A stretch of DNA of 64,000 nt, from the NCBI RefSeq assembly GCF_026341855.1, contig NZ_JAPENW010000001.1:4951001-5015000 (forward strand), in the 5' to 3' direction. Shown in pieces: positions 42,501 through 50,136 of the stretch. The number at the start of each line of letters is the position of its first letter. Within the stretch, counting starts at the first letter, position 1. The notes under the pieces are model-generated. The model saw nothing but the letters and a program-made list of their open reading frames with translations. It was not told the DNA's origin and did not search any database. This DNA comes from Streptomyces sp. NBC_00568. Its GTDB lineage: Bacteria > Actinomycetota > Actinomycetes > Streptomycetales > Streptomycetaceae. Position numbers and translations under genes: made by a program.

Positions 42501-43158
42501 GAAGCACGCCGAACGGCTGGGCGCGCGGGCCCAGACGGCGGTGCTCAACGTCCGGCTCGGCAGTATGTACATCGAGTTGGGGGACGCCGAGCGGGGCGAG
42601 CGGATGATGCGCGACGTGCTGGCGGACGGGCACGGCGCCCACAACGAGGCCATGCCCGCGGCCCGGCTCTACCTCGCGACCTGGCTCGGACGCAGCGGCC
42701 GCGTGCCGGAGGCGCGCGAGCAGATACGGCTGCTCCGCCAGGACTTCACGGCCGGCTCCTTCGTCGTCTTCGACGGGTTCATGCTCGGCGTGGAAGCGTG
42801 GCTGGACGCGATCGACGGGCACAGCGAGAGGGCCCTGGACAAGGCGCGCCTGGCGATGGCGCGGTCCACCGACGCGCTGTCGCGGATGATCGCGCCGCAC
42901 ATGCCCTCCGCCCATCTGACCACGGCCGCCATCGCCCTCAGCGATCTGGACGGCGGTTCTCGCGCCCGCGACGCGGCCCGGCTGCTGGGCGCCGCCGACC
43001 GTCTGCTGCCGCCGGGCCATTTCGCCGGTCCCATGGAGGACGAGGTACGCCGGCGGGCCGAGGCGGGCGTGCGGGCGATGCTCGACGACGCGGCGTACGA
43101 GGCCGCGTACGCGGAGGGCGGCGGCCTCTCCGTGGAGGAGGCCACCGCCCTCATCTGA
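39580..43158 (+). CDS. SARP-family STAND transcriptional regulator
   Basis: Large regulator of 1192 residues of the AfsR type. Winged-helix DNA-binding domain about 5-95 (VLALRPGRTVSAAVLVDEVW), BTAD about 98-240 (LHPLDEPLHVLRLRALRDAG), then a long Gly/Ala/Thr linker to about 365. The STAND ATPase starts SFVGRESDIDAI, with Walker A GPGGAGKTR near 392-400 and Walker B MLIVLDNCEHV near 480. The last 450 residues are TPR-like helices. The ATG at 39580 has GGAG close upstream; an ATG five codons earlier is also possible. The signal it senses is unknown; it could control the nearby ABC exporter or a remote cluster. Confidence 0.93.
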   Translation: MDPVRYRILGTTRALRPDGTSVPVGGARLRALLTVLALRPGRTVSAAVLVDEVWDGDPPADAPGALQALVGRLRRALGADAVESVDGGYRLAASSDDVDLHRFERLAGEGIRALADGDPAKAAAVLEDALALWHGPALADLPDRTAESARWETRRLDVRRARLGAALALGHAEQALPELTALCDLHPLDEPLHVLRLRALRDAGRPAEALAAYESVRALLADRLGSDPGPELRSLHAELLAGPRDRSGPRDGSGARGRTGARSGAGTPAASAAPASVEGALAAAAHTAVSAEGTGTGTGAGVGAGVGTGASGTAGAGAGHLAPDAGHPAPDAPGPTAGEAAHAPGPAFTSRISPASPPPGNLRARLTSFVGRESDIDAIRGDLAGARLVTLLGPGGAGKTRLSQEVAEALAPTLRDGVWLAELAPVDDPKAVPEAVLTAVGARETVLRGAGAEEMRAVAERHDDPLTRLAEHCAKRRMLIVLDNCEHVVDAAARLAEALLERCPGLTVLATSREPLGVPGELLRPVDPLPEPVALRLLADRGAAARPGFRVEDDPGAAAEICRRLDGLPLAIELAAARLRMLTPRQIADRLDDRFRLLTSGSRTVLPRQQTLRAVVDWSWDLLDEAERDVLRRLSVFAGGCDLAAAEAVCGPAALDVLGSLVDKSLVVAAPSGEGETQMRYRLLETVAEYAGERLDESGARHATERAHLTYYRELARTADPVLRGPGQRAAIDLIEREYENLRTALRHAVADRDEQEALCMVLSLSWYWQIRDQRVDARAWAREAMALGPDPFLPPVRPAAPLYVRCTDAPPPMRAEVLEEARRGVHLVHLAYMDMDMEAWQTPDAQEKLRTIGATYEPGMPQTCRNPGNLWFYAVLLTSTMDRFTEVINKTVSTCRELGYDWELAAALQMRANVLANRADLAGEATVDADEALELFDRIGDAWGAAESLSARGEAHERKGDYAAAAADYAAAEKHAERLGARAQTAVLNVRLGSMYIELGDAERGERMMRDVLADGHGAHNEAMPAARLYLATWLGRSGRVPEAREQIRLLRQDFTAGSFVVFDGFMLGVEAWLDAIDGHSERALDKARLAMARSTDALSRMIAPHMPSAHLTTAAIALSDLDGGSRARDAARLLGAADRLLPPGHFAGPMEDEVRRRAEAGVRAMLDDAAYEAAYAEGGGLSVEEATALI

Positions 43159-43181
43159 GGCGCGGACGCGAACCGGCGCGC

Positions 43182-43205
43182 CCCGGCCCCGGTGACGGGG
43201 CCGGG
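43182..43205. terminator. Bidirectional terminator
   Basis: Perfect 10-bp stem CCCGGCCCCG with CGGGGCCGGG and a 4-base loop, in the 62-bp gap between the convergent regulator and ABC permease genes. Confidence 0.7.
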
Positions 43206-43220
43206 TCCGTGCGTGGGACG

Positions 43221-44045
43221 TCAGCTCTTGGTGCGGAACTTGTGGATGGCGACGGGCGCCATCACCAGGGTGAGGGCCAGCGACCAGCCGAGCGTCACCC
43301 ACAGGCCGTGCGCGACCGGACCGCCCACCATCAGCCCGCGTGCCGCGTCCGCGAGGGAGGACAGCGGGTTGTACTCGGTGAAGTTCTGCAGCCAGCCCGG
43401 CATCGACTTGGTAGGCGCGAAGATCGACGAGCCGAACTGGAGCGGCATCAGCACCAGGAAGCCCATTGCCTGCACGGACTGCGCACTCTTCATGATCACG
43501 CCGAGGGTGAGGAACACCCACATCAGGGCTGAGCCGAAGACCGCCGACAGGCCCACGGAGGCGAACAGACCGGGCCAGTTGGTGATGTGGAAGCCGACCA
43601 GGACGCCGACGATCATGAGGATCGCGGTCGCGATCAGCATCCGCATCACCTCCACAGCGATCTTGGCGAACAGCACCGAGCCGCGCCCGATCGGCAGGGA
43701 CCGGAACCGGTCCATGACACCGGAGTTGAAGTCGGTGTTGAAGCCGGTGCCCACTCCCTGGGCCATGTTCATGCCCATCATGGCCATCAGGCCGGGCACG
43801 ACGTACTGGACGTACGCCTCCTGTCCGCCGCCGAGCGACTGCCCGATGGAGCCGCCGAAGACGTAGACGAACAGCAGCGTGAAGATGACCGGGAACAGGA
43901 TCGCGTCGAACATCGACTCCGGGTCCTGGCGGATCCACAGCAGGTTGCGGCGGATCAGCGCGCCGGTGTGGCGGGCGTGCGCGCGGGGCGAGATGCGGGG
44001 GTCGGACTCGACCGTGAGGGGGGCTTCGACAACGGCGGCGCTCAT
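43221..44045 (-). CDS. ABC exporter permease (DrrB-like, ABC-2)
   Basis: Six-helix ABC-2 permease of 274 residues. Family marks are RNLLWIRQDPESMFDAILFPVIFTLLFVYVFGG (core DPESMFDAILFPVIF) and the mid-loop MDRFRSLPIGRGSVLFAKI with the RSLPIGR element. It ends FRTKS. The start ATG 44045 overlaps the ATPase stop (ATGA) with GAGGAGG upstream, so the two are made together. DrrAB-type pairs export hydrophobic drugs such as anthracyclines; no substrate can be named. Confidence 0.93.
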   Translation of the reverse strand: MSAAVVEAPLTVESDPRISPRAHARHTGALIRRNLLWIRQDPESMFDAILFPVIFTLLFVYVFGGSIGQSLGGGQEAYVQYVVPGLMAMMGMNMAQGVGTGFNTDFNSGVMDRFRSLPIGRGSVLFAKIAVEVMRMLIATAILMIVGVLVGFHITNWPGLFASVGLSAVFGSALMWVFLTLGVIMKSAQSVQAMGFLVLMPLQFGSSIFAPTKSMPGWLQNFTEYNPLSSLADAARGLMVGGPVAHGLWVTLGWSLALTLVMAPVAIHKFRTKS

Positions 44046-45082
44046 GCGGAGACCTCCTCGTAGGCGCGGGCGGGGGTCTCGTCCTGCGGGGCACTGGCCT
44101 TGTGGCCGGTGAGGGACAGGAACACCTCGTCCAGAGTGGGCAGTTCGGTGGAGATGGAGGCGATCGTGATGCCGCGCGCGGTGACCGCGCCGACCACGGC
44201 GGTGAGTTGCTCGTCGCTGAGGATCGGGACCAGCACGCTGCCGGTCTCGGTGTCCACGGTCGTCGTGGCGAGGCCGGTGAGCCCCAGGTCGTCGAACATG
44301 GCGGCCAGCGGGCGCAGTTGCAGCGGGTCGACCGGGCGGATCCGCAGCGTCCGGCCGCCGACGCGCGCCTTCAGCTCGTCGACCCGGCCGTTGGCGATGA
44401 CCTTGCCGCGGTCGATGACCGTCAGCTCGGAGGCGAGCTGCTCGGCCTCCTCCATGTACTGGGTGGTGAGCAGTACGGTGACGCCGTCGGCGACCATGCG
44501 CTTGACCTCCAGCCACACCTCGTTGCGGGTGCGCGGGTCGAGGCCGGTCGTCGGCTCGTCCAGGTAGAGCACGGCCGGGCTGCCGATCATCGAGGCGGCG
44601 AGGTCGAGCCGGCGGCGCATACCGCCGGAGTACGTCGACGCCGGGCGCTTGGCGGCCTCGGTGAGGGAGAAGCGCTCCAGGAGCTCGTCGGCCCGTCGGC
44701 GGGCGTCCTTGCGGGGCAGGTCGAGCAGCCGCCCGATCATGTAGAGGTTCTCCCAGCCGGGGAGCTTCTCGTCGACCGAGGCGTACTGGCCGGTGAGCCC
44801 TATCACCCGGCGCAGCTGCCGGGGCTGCTTCAGCACGTCGTAACCGGCGACCGTGGCCTGTCCGGCGTCCGGGGTGATGAGGGTGGACAGGCAGCGGACG
44901 AGGGTGGTCTTGCCGGCGCCGTTGGGACCCAGCACACCGAGGACGGTGCCCTCGCGCACATCCAGGTCGACCCCGTCCAGCGCCTTGGTCTCGCCGTAGT
45001 GCTTGACCAGCCCCCGTACGGTGACGGCGCTGCGGCCGGTCGCAGCTTGTCGGGGCGTGTTGTCGATTCGCGTCATGTCCAT
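44042..45082 (-). CDS. ABC exporter ATP-binding protein (DrrA-like)
   Basis: ATPase of 346 residues. Walker A is GPNGAGKTT (near 51-59), the signature is YSGGMRRRLD, Walker B is VLYLDEPTTGLD and the switch region TTQYMEEAEQLA has Gln in place of the usual His, as in DrrA proteins. The C-terminal domain (about 230-330) is the DrrA-type extension. The start is ATG 45082 or 45076; neither has a strong ribosome binding site. An array of CCGACAG motifs lies just upstream and overlaps the leader. Confidence 0.93.
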   Translation of the reverse strand: MDMTRIDNTPRQAATGRSAVTVRGLVKHYGETKALDGVDLDVREGTVLGVLGPNGAGKTTLVRCLSTLITPDAGQATVAGYDVLKQPRQLRRVIGLTGQYASVDEKLPGWENLYMIGRLLDLPRKDARRRADELLERFSLTEAAKRPASTYSGGMRRRLDLAASMIGSPAVLYLDEPTTGLDPRTRNEVWLEVKRMVADGVTVLLTTQYMEEAEQLASELTVIDRGKVIANGRVDELKARVGGRTLRIRPVDPLQLRPLAAMFDDLGLTGLATTTVDTETGSVLVPILSDEQLTAVVGAVTARGITIASISTELPTLDEVFLSLTGHKASAPQDETPARAYEEVSA

Positions 45083-45095
45083 CAAGGTGCCAGTC

Positions 45096-45174
45096 GCCAC
45101 CGACAAACGACCGACAGGACGCCTACAGCTCCGGGCCGCCACCGATAGGTCGCCGACAGTCGGCCGACAGGGCG
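45096..45174 (-). promoter_or_regulatory. Two 26-bp operator-like repeats before DrrA-like gene
   Basis: Copies at 45096-45121 and 45149-45174 match at 20 of 26 positions, in the same orientation and 53 bp apart (about five helical turns). Both contain two CCGACA motifs spaced by 11 bp. A third weaker motif (ACCGATAGG) lies between. They occupy the promoter region of the ABC exporter and are good candidates for cooperative binding of a regulator. Confidence 0.5.
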
Positions 45175-45264
45175 TGGAGAGGAGGCGGAAAGGCGACAAC
45201 CCGCCGACGGGGGACGATCGGCGGGTTGCCTTGGTGCCGCAGTGGCTCGGGGGCCTCGGTGGGC

Positions 45265-46149
45265 CTAGTGGACGGAGTGCTCCTCCAGCGGGAACGTCCC
45301 GCCGACCACGTCCTCGGCGAACGCCTTCGCCGCGTCGCCCATGACGCGGCGCAGGTCGGCGTACTGCTTGACGAACTTCGGCACCTTGCCGCCGGTCAGG
45401 CCGAGCATGTCGGTCCACACCAGGACCTGGGCGTCGGTCTCGGGGCCCGCGCCGATGCCGACGGTCGGGATGTGCAGGGTGCGGGTGACCTCGGCGGCGA
45501 GCTCCGCAGGGACCAGTTCGAGGACGACGGCGAAGGCGCCCGCGTCCTGGACCGCCTTGGCGTCCCGCAGCAGCTGGTGCGCGGCCTCCTCGCCCCGGCC
45601 CTGCACGCGGTAGCCCATGGAGTTCACGGACTGCGGGGTCAGGCCGATGTGCGCCATCACCGGGATGCCGGACTCGACCAGCAGCTCGATCTGGCGGTGC
45701 GAGCGCTCGCCGCCCTCCAGCTTCACCGCGCCCACCCCGGCCTCCTTGACCAGGCGGGTCGCCGAGCGCAGCGCCTGCACCGGACCCTCCTGGTAGGACC
45801 CGAAGGGCAGGTCGCCGACGATCAGGGCGCGACTGGTGCCCCGTACGACCGCCGCGGACAGCACGGTCATCTCGTCCATGGTGACGGGGACGGTCGTCTC
45901 GTACCCCAGGTGGCAGTTGCCCGCCGAGTCGCCGACGAGCATGACCGGGATGCCGGCCTCGTCGAAGACGGACGCGGTCATCGCGTCGTAGGCGGTGAGC
46001 ATGGGCCACTTCTCGCCGCGCTCCTTGGCGGCGGTGATGTCGCGCACCGTGATACGGCGAGTGCTCTTGCCCCCGTACAGCGCCTTGCTGCCGGTGGCCT
46101 TGAGGGCACCCTCCGCAGGCTGCGTCGGGGCAGCCGAAAGCTGCGTCAT
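45265..46149 (-). CDS. panB: 3-methyl-2-oxobutanoate hydroxymethyltransferase
   Basis: First step of pantothenate synthesis: transfers a hydroxymethyl group from methylene-THF to ketoisovalerate, 294 residues. Marks are MLTAYDAMTASVFDEAGIPVMLVGDS (core MLTAYDAM and MLVGDSAGN), the Mg2+-binding Asp/Glu in VGDLPFGSYQ and GAVKLEGG, GIPVMAHIGLTPQS and VGIGAGPETDAQVLV. All active-site parts are present. The start was set at ATG 46149 because AAGGAG lies eight bases upstream; seven more codons are in frame. It is a stand-alone core gene next to the DrrAB-like exporter. Confidence 0.96.
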   Translation of the reverse strand: MTQLSAAPTQPAEGALKATGSKALYGGKSTRRITVRDITAAKERGEKWPMLTAYDAMTASVFDEAGIPVMLVGDSAGNCHLGYETTVPVTMDEMTVLSAAVVRGTSRALIVGDLPFGSYQEGPVQALRSATRLVKEAGVGAVKLEGGERSHRQIELLVESGIPVMAHIGLTPQSVNSMGYRVQGRGEEAAHQLLRDAKAVQDAGAFAVVLELVPAELAAEVTRTLHIPTVGIGAGPETDAQVLVWTDMLGLTGGKVPKFVKQYADLRRVMGDAAKAFAEDVVGGTFPLEEHSVH

Positions 46150-46345
46150 CGCAACGGCTCCTTCTGTCATCTCGAGGCACCCTGACGGCGTCCCCGGATC
46201 ACCTCCATGGTGGCACCTCGTGTCACGCGGGGCTAGACCGGGCCCGGCGGCCTCCGTGTCGCTCTCGCCACGCCCACCTCATCCGGTGGGCCGCCTGCGA
46301 CCGGAGACCTAGGTCCCTTCGTAAGTTCTGCGTAAAGCCTTTCCA

Positions 46346-46364
46346 ATACGGAACGGTGCCGTAT
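46346..46364 (+). promoter_or_regulatory. TetR-type inverted repeat before the DHA2 exporter
   Basis: ATACGG (46346-46351) and CCGTAT (46359-46364) form a perfect 6-bp inverted repeat with a 7-base centre, 25 bp before the MFS start. TCTAGGGT at about 46374 may be the -10 region, so the site would lie over the core promoter. The TetR gene downstream of the transporter is the natural candidate to bind it. Confidence 0.55.
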
Positions 46365-46388
46365 CGAATTGGTTCTAGGGTGGTCGTC

Positions 46389-47990
46389 ATGACAACTTCC
46401 GCTCCCCCGCCCGATCGACGCGTGCCCGAGGCGGTGCACCGGCGCCGCTGGGCGATCCTCGGCGTGCTCATGCTGAGCCTGCTGATCGTGGTGCTCGACA
46501 ACTCCATCCTGAACGTCGCGATCAAGACGATCTCGACCCCGGCGCCCATCGGCCTCGGTGCCACGCAGGGTGAGCTGGAGTGGGCCATCAACGCCTACAC
46601 CCTCGTCTTCGCCGGGCTTCTGTTCACCGCGGGCCTCCTCGGTGACCGGCTCGGCCGCAAGAAGGTGCTGCTCGGCGGTCTCGCCGTGTTCGGCCTCGGA
46701 TCGGCGCTGGCCGCCGAGTCCGGCTCGCCGGTCCAGCTCATCGTGTTCCGAGCGCTGATGGGTCTCGGCGCCGCCTTCGTCATGCCGGCCACCCTCGCCG
46801 TCCTGATGAACGTCTTCGAGCGTGACGAGCAGCCCAAGGCCATCGGCATCTGGGCCGGCGGCGTCGGCCTCGCCATCGCGATCGGCCCGATCACCGGCGG
46901 CGTCCTGCTCGACCACTTCTGGTGGGGCTCGGTGTTCCTCATCAACGTGCCGATCGTGCTGCTCGCGATAGCCCTGATGATCTGGCTGGTCCCGGACTCG
47001 CGCGACCCGAACCCGGGCCGTCTCGACCCGGTCGGTGTCGTCCTCTCCGTCATCGGCCTCGTCCTGCTCGTCTACGGCATCATCAAGGGCGGCCAGCTCG
47101 CCGACTTCACCGACCCGCTGGTCCTCGCGACCATCGGCGCGGGACTCGTGGTCCTCATCGGCTTCGTGATGTTCGAGAAGCGCAGCGACCACCCGTCCAT
47201 CGACGTGACGTACTTCAAGAACAAGGTCTTCTCGGCGGCGATGTCGGCCATCGCGCTGGTCTTCTTCGCGCTGATGGGCGTGACCTTCTTCTCGGTCTTC
47301 TACACGCAGAGCGTCCGCGGCTACTCGCCGCTGCAGACCGGTCTGCTGATGCTGCCGCTGGCCGTGGCCCAGATCATCTTCGCGCCGCGCGCCCGGCTGG
47401 TCGTCGACCGCTTCGGCAACCGCGCCACCTGCACGGCGGGCCTGGTGATCATCGCCGCGACGCTGGCCGCGTTCGCCACGCTGGAGGCGGACACCCCGAT
47501 CTGGCTTCTCGAGGTCATCTTCTTCCTGATGGGCACCGGCATGGCGCACATCATGACCCCGACCAGCGTCGTCATCATGCAGGCGCTGCCGCGCGAGAAG
47601 GCCGGCTCGGCTTCCGCGCTCAGCAACACCTTCCGCCAGGTCGGCGGCGCCCTCGGCATCGCCGTCCTCGGTTCGGTGCTCTCCACGGCCTACCGCAACG
47701 GCATCGAGGACAAGCTCGGCCTCGTCCCGGCCCCCCTGCGGCACACCGCGGGCGAGTCCATCGAGGCCACCCTCGGGGTCGCCGCCAAGCTCGGCCCGCA
47801 GGGCAAGGCCCTCGTCACCCCGGCGAACGACGCCTTCCTGCACGCCATGCACGTCACCGCCCTGTGCGGCGCGGGTGTCGCGGTCATCGGCGCGGTCGTC
47901 GTCGCCCTGTTCCTGCCGGGCCGTCCGGCGGCCCCGCACCAGGGCAAGGACGAGGCCGAGTTGGTGACGGCGGACCTCGGACAGGACTGA
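46389..47990 (+). CDS. MFS transporter, DHA2 (14-helix) drug exporter
   Basis: Fourteen-helix drug:proton antiporter of the QacA/EmrB group, 533 residues. LDNSILNVAIKTI in helix 1 is motif D1, GLLGDRLGRKKVL is motif A, and the helix 5 motif C reads GIWAGGVGLAIAIGPITGG. A large last loop precedes helix 14. The ATG at 46389 (MTTSAPPPDRR) is preferred over an upstream ATG. An operator-like palindrome precedes it, and a TetR gene follows by 99 bp on the same strand, the typical exporter-repressor pair. Substrate unknown. Confidence 0.95.
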   Translation: MTTSAPPPDRRVPEAVHRRRWAILGVLMLSLLIVVLDNSILNVAIKTISTPAPIGLGATQGELEWAINAYTLVFAGLLFTAGLLGDRLGRKKVLLGGLAVFGLGSALAAESGSPVQLIVFRALMGLGAAFVMPATLAVLMNVFERDEQPKAIGIWAGGVGLAIAIGPITGGVLLDHFWWGSVFLINVPIVLLAIALMIWLVPDSRDPNPGRLDPVGVVLSVIGLVLLVYGIIKGGQLADFTDPLVLATIGAGLVVLIGFVMFEKRSDHPSIDVTYFKNKVFSAAMSAIALVFFALMGVTFFSVFYTQSVRGYSPLQTGLLMLPLAVAQIIFAPRARLVVDRFGNRATCTAGLVIIAATLAAFATLEADTPIWLLEVIFFLMGTGMAHIMTPTSVVIMQALPREKAGSASALSNTFRQVGGALGIAVLGSVLSTAYRNGIEDKLGLVPAPLRHTAGESIEATLGVAAKLGPQGKALVTPANDAFLHAMHVTALCGAGVAVIGAVVVALFLPGRPAAPHQGKDEAELVTADLGQD

Positions 47991-48089
47991 CAGCGGCGTC
48001 CGGGACCGCGGGCACCCCTCACCGGGTGCCCGCCATCGCCGTGCATCGGGGAGAATGACACCAGGTCAACGATGGGAACGGAGTTCGAC

Positions 48090-48710
48090 GTGAGCCTCGC
48101 GGACAGCCGGGACAGACAGGGGTGCCCCACTCGGGGCCGTCCTCGGAGCGAGGCCGTGGAGCGCGCCATCATCGAGGGCGTCATGAAGCTCCTGGAGGAA
48201 GGGGTTCCGCTCGCGGACATCTCCATCGAGCGTCTCGCGCGCACCGTCGGCGTCGGCAAGGCGACGATCTACCGCCGCTGGAGCGGCAAGGAAGAACTCT
48301 TCGTCGACGTGCTGCGCGCCGCCGAGCCCGCGGACCCCGAACTCCCCGGCGTCTCCATGCGCGAGGACCTCGTCGTCCTGCTGGAGTCGCTGCGCCGGCG
48401 CGGCCTGGTCAGCCGCTCGTCGGCGATCCTGCACAACGTGCACGCGCAGATGAAGAGCAGCCCCAAACTGTGGGCCGCGTACGACGCCACGGTCATCGCC
48501 CCGAGACGCCAGCTGGGCTACGAGGTGCTGCGCCGCGGCCAGGAGAACGGCGAACTCCGCGACGACGTCGACATCGAGCTGCTCAACGACATGTTCGTCG
48601 GCCCGATGCTCGTCCGGACCGTCATGCGCCCGGACACCGAACTCTCCGAGGGTCTCGCCCAACAGATCGTCGACACGCTGCTGGAGGGGCTGCGCCCCGC
48701 CCGGCCGTGA
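48090..48710 (+). CDS. TetR family repressor of the exporter
   Basis: TetR regulator of 206 residues. The helix-turn-helix is ISIERLARTVGVGKATIYRRW (core LARTVGVGKATIYRRW), and the C-terminal domain is of the TetR_C_11 type, all alpha. The start was placed at GTG 48090, which has GGAG six bases upstream; ATG 48072 is in frame but has no such site. It probably binds the palindrome ahead of the MFS gene and is released by the exporter's substrate. Context supports a self-contained efflux module. Confidence 0.9.
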   Translation: MSLADSRDRQGCPTRGRPRSEAVERAIIEGVMKLLEEGVPLADISIERLARTVGVGKATIYRRWSGKEELFVDVLRAAEPADPELPGVSMREDLVVLLESLRRRGLVSRSSAILHNVHAQMKSSPKLWAAYDATVIAPRRQLGYEVLRRGQENGELRDDVDIELLNDMFVGPMLVRTVMRPDTELSEGLAQQIVDTLLEGLRPARP

Positions 48711-48910
48711 CGCGCCCGGGTTCTGACGGGTCGAATGTGCGCGTTTCGTCACAGAGGGCGCATCGTGGGCCCGTATGCGGAACTCCGGGCGGGAAGTTGG
48801 ACGTCCCCTTGCCTGTACGGCCGTCACGGACGGCGAGAACGACACCGAACATCCCCTAGGGTCGTAGTCGAGGGGCAGACGGTGCGCACGGCATTTTGTG
48901 AGGCGACGGT

Positions 48911-49948
48911 ATGGCGCAGGCGTATATGACGGAGACGGGCAGCGGCGGCCAGGGGCCGGACCGCAGAGAGCCCCGGCTTCGACGCCTGCTCGACGGCTGG
49001 CGCGGCGACCGCGGCATCTGGCGGCGCGGGCTGATCCTCGCCGCGATCGCGCTCCTGCTCGCCCTGGTGATGCTGACGCACGCGCAGATCCCGAACCGGA
49101 TCGGCAACCTCGGCAGCCTCACCGAGACGTTCCTGCCGTGGCTCGGGGTGTTCATCCCGGTCCTGCTGGTCCTCGCCTTCGTGCGGAAGTCCGCCAGCGC
49201 CCTGATCGCCGTGGTGCTGGCGGGCGCGGTCTGGCTGAACCTCTTCGGCGGACTGCTCACCGACAAGACCGGCGCCGGCGGCGATCTGACCGTGGCCACC
49301 CACAACGTCAACGCCGACAACCCGGACCCTTCCGGCACCGCCCGCGACGTGGCCGCCTCCGGTGCCGACGTGCTGGCTCTGGAGGAGCTGACGGCATCGG
49401 CCGTGCCGGTGTACGAGAAGGCGCTCGCGCCGACGTACAAGTACCACTCGGTGCAGGGCACCGTCGGGCTGTGGAGCAAGTACCCGCTCAGTGCGGCCCG
49501 GCCGGTGGACATCAAGCTGGGCTGGACGCGTGCCATGCGGGCGACCGTGACGGCGCCGGCCGGCCGGGCCGCGGTGTACGTGGCCCATCTGCCCTCGGTG
49601 CGGGTGAAGATGAAGGCCGGGTTCACCGCCCGGCAGCGGGACAAGAGCGCGGACGCGCTGGGCGAGGCGATCGCCGGCGAGCCCGTGCAGCAGGTCGTCC
49701 TGCTCGGTGACCTCAACGGCACCATGAACGACCGGGCGCTCAACGCCGTCACCGCGCAGATGCGCTCCACGCAGGGCGCGGCGGGAACCGGTTTCGGGTT
49801 CAGCTGGCCGGCGTCGTTCCCGATGGCCCGGATCGACCAGATCATGGTCAGGGACATCGAGCCGGTGACCTCGTGGACCCTGCCCGAGACCGGCAGCGAC
49901 CACCTCCCGGTCGCGGCCCGCGTCCAGCTGGACGCAACGGCTTCTTAA
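48911..49948 (+). CDS. Membrane EEP-family phosphatase/nuclease
   Basis: Endonuclease/exonuclease/phosphatase-fold protein of 345 residues. Three N-terminal helices (about 40-115, LILAAIALLLALVML, LPWLGVFIPVLLVLAF and LIAVVLAGAVWLNLFGG) place the catalytic domain outside. Metal and catalytic residues are in THNVNADN (Asn), ALEELTA (Glu), VLLGDLNGTMND (Asp/Asn) and GSDHLPVAARV (Asp-His). The class includes lipid phosphodiesterases and nucleases; the substrate is unknown. The ATG at 48911 has GAGG upstream. A membrane-anchored member may act on lipids or on external nucleic acid. Confidence 0.92.
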   Translation: MAQAYMTETGSGGQGPDRREPRLRRLLDGWRGDRGIWRRGLILAAIALLLALVMLTHAQIPNRIGNLGSLTETFLPWLGVFIPVLLVLAFVRKSASALIAVVLAGAVWLNLFGGLLTDKTGAGGDLTVATHNVNADNPDPSGTARDVAASGADVLALEELTASAVPVYEKALAPTYKYHSVQGTVGLWSKYPLSAARPVDIKLGWTRAMRATVTAPAGRAAVYVAHLPSVRVKMKAGFTARQRDKSADALGEAIAGEPVQQVVLLGDLNGTMNDRALNAVTAQMRSTQGAAGTGFGFSWPASFPMARIDQIMVRDIEPVTSWTLPETGSDHLPVAARVQLDATAS

Positions 49949-49990
49949 CTCCCTGGGGCACCTCCCGGAATACTTCGCCGGGCAGGATTT

Positions 49991-50005
49991 GTTCAGCGAC
50001 TGAAC
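49991..50005 (+). promoter_or_regulatory. 15-bp inverted repeat before DHA1 exporter
   Basis: GTTCAG-CGA-CTGAAC is a perfect repeat, followed by AT-rich ACTTAATGTTTTGATC, which may contain the -10 region. It lies 132 bp before the MFS start. A MarR or LysR-type operator is possible; no regulator gene is adjacent. Confidence 0.4.
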
Positions 50006-50136
50006 TTAATGTTTTGATCGACCCGTGACCCGCGCACATCGCTGTGCGCGGGCGCGTCCGTGCGCACCCGTGCCTCCGCCCGCCGCCCGCGTCCGCACGG
50101 GGCCCCGCTCGTCCCCGCTCCTCGGAAAGGCCTCTC

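Noticed and set aside
40645..44094. 1149-residue minus-strand frame opposite the SARP regulator
   Set aside because: Antisense to a gene with clear BTAD and ATPase motifs and it overlaps the DrrB-like permease; low-complexity Gly/Arg/Val composition.
39580..46149. A biosynthetic gene cluster around the SARP regulator and ABC exporter
   Set aside because: No polyketide, peptide or terpene synthesis gene is nearby; neighbours are housekeeping genes such as panB and npdG.
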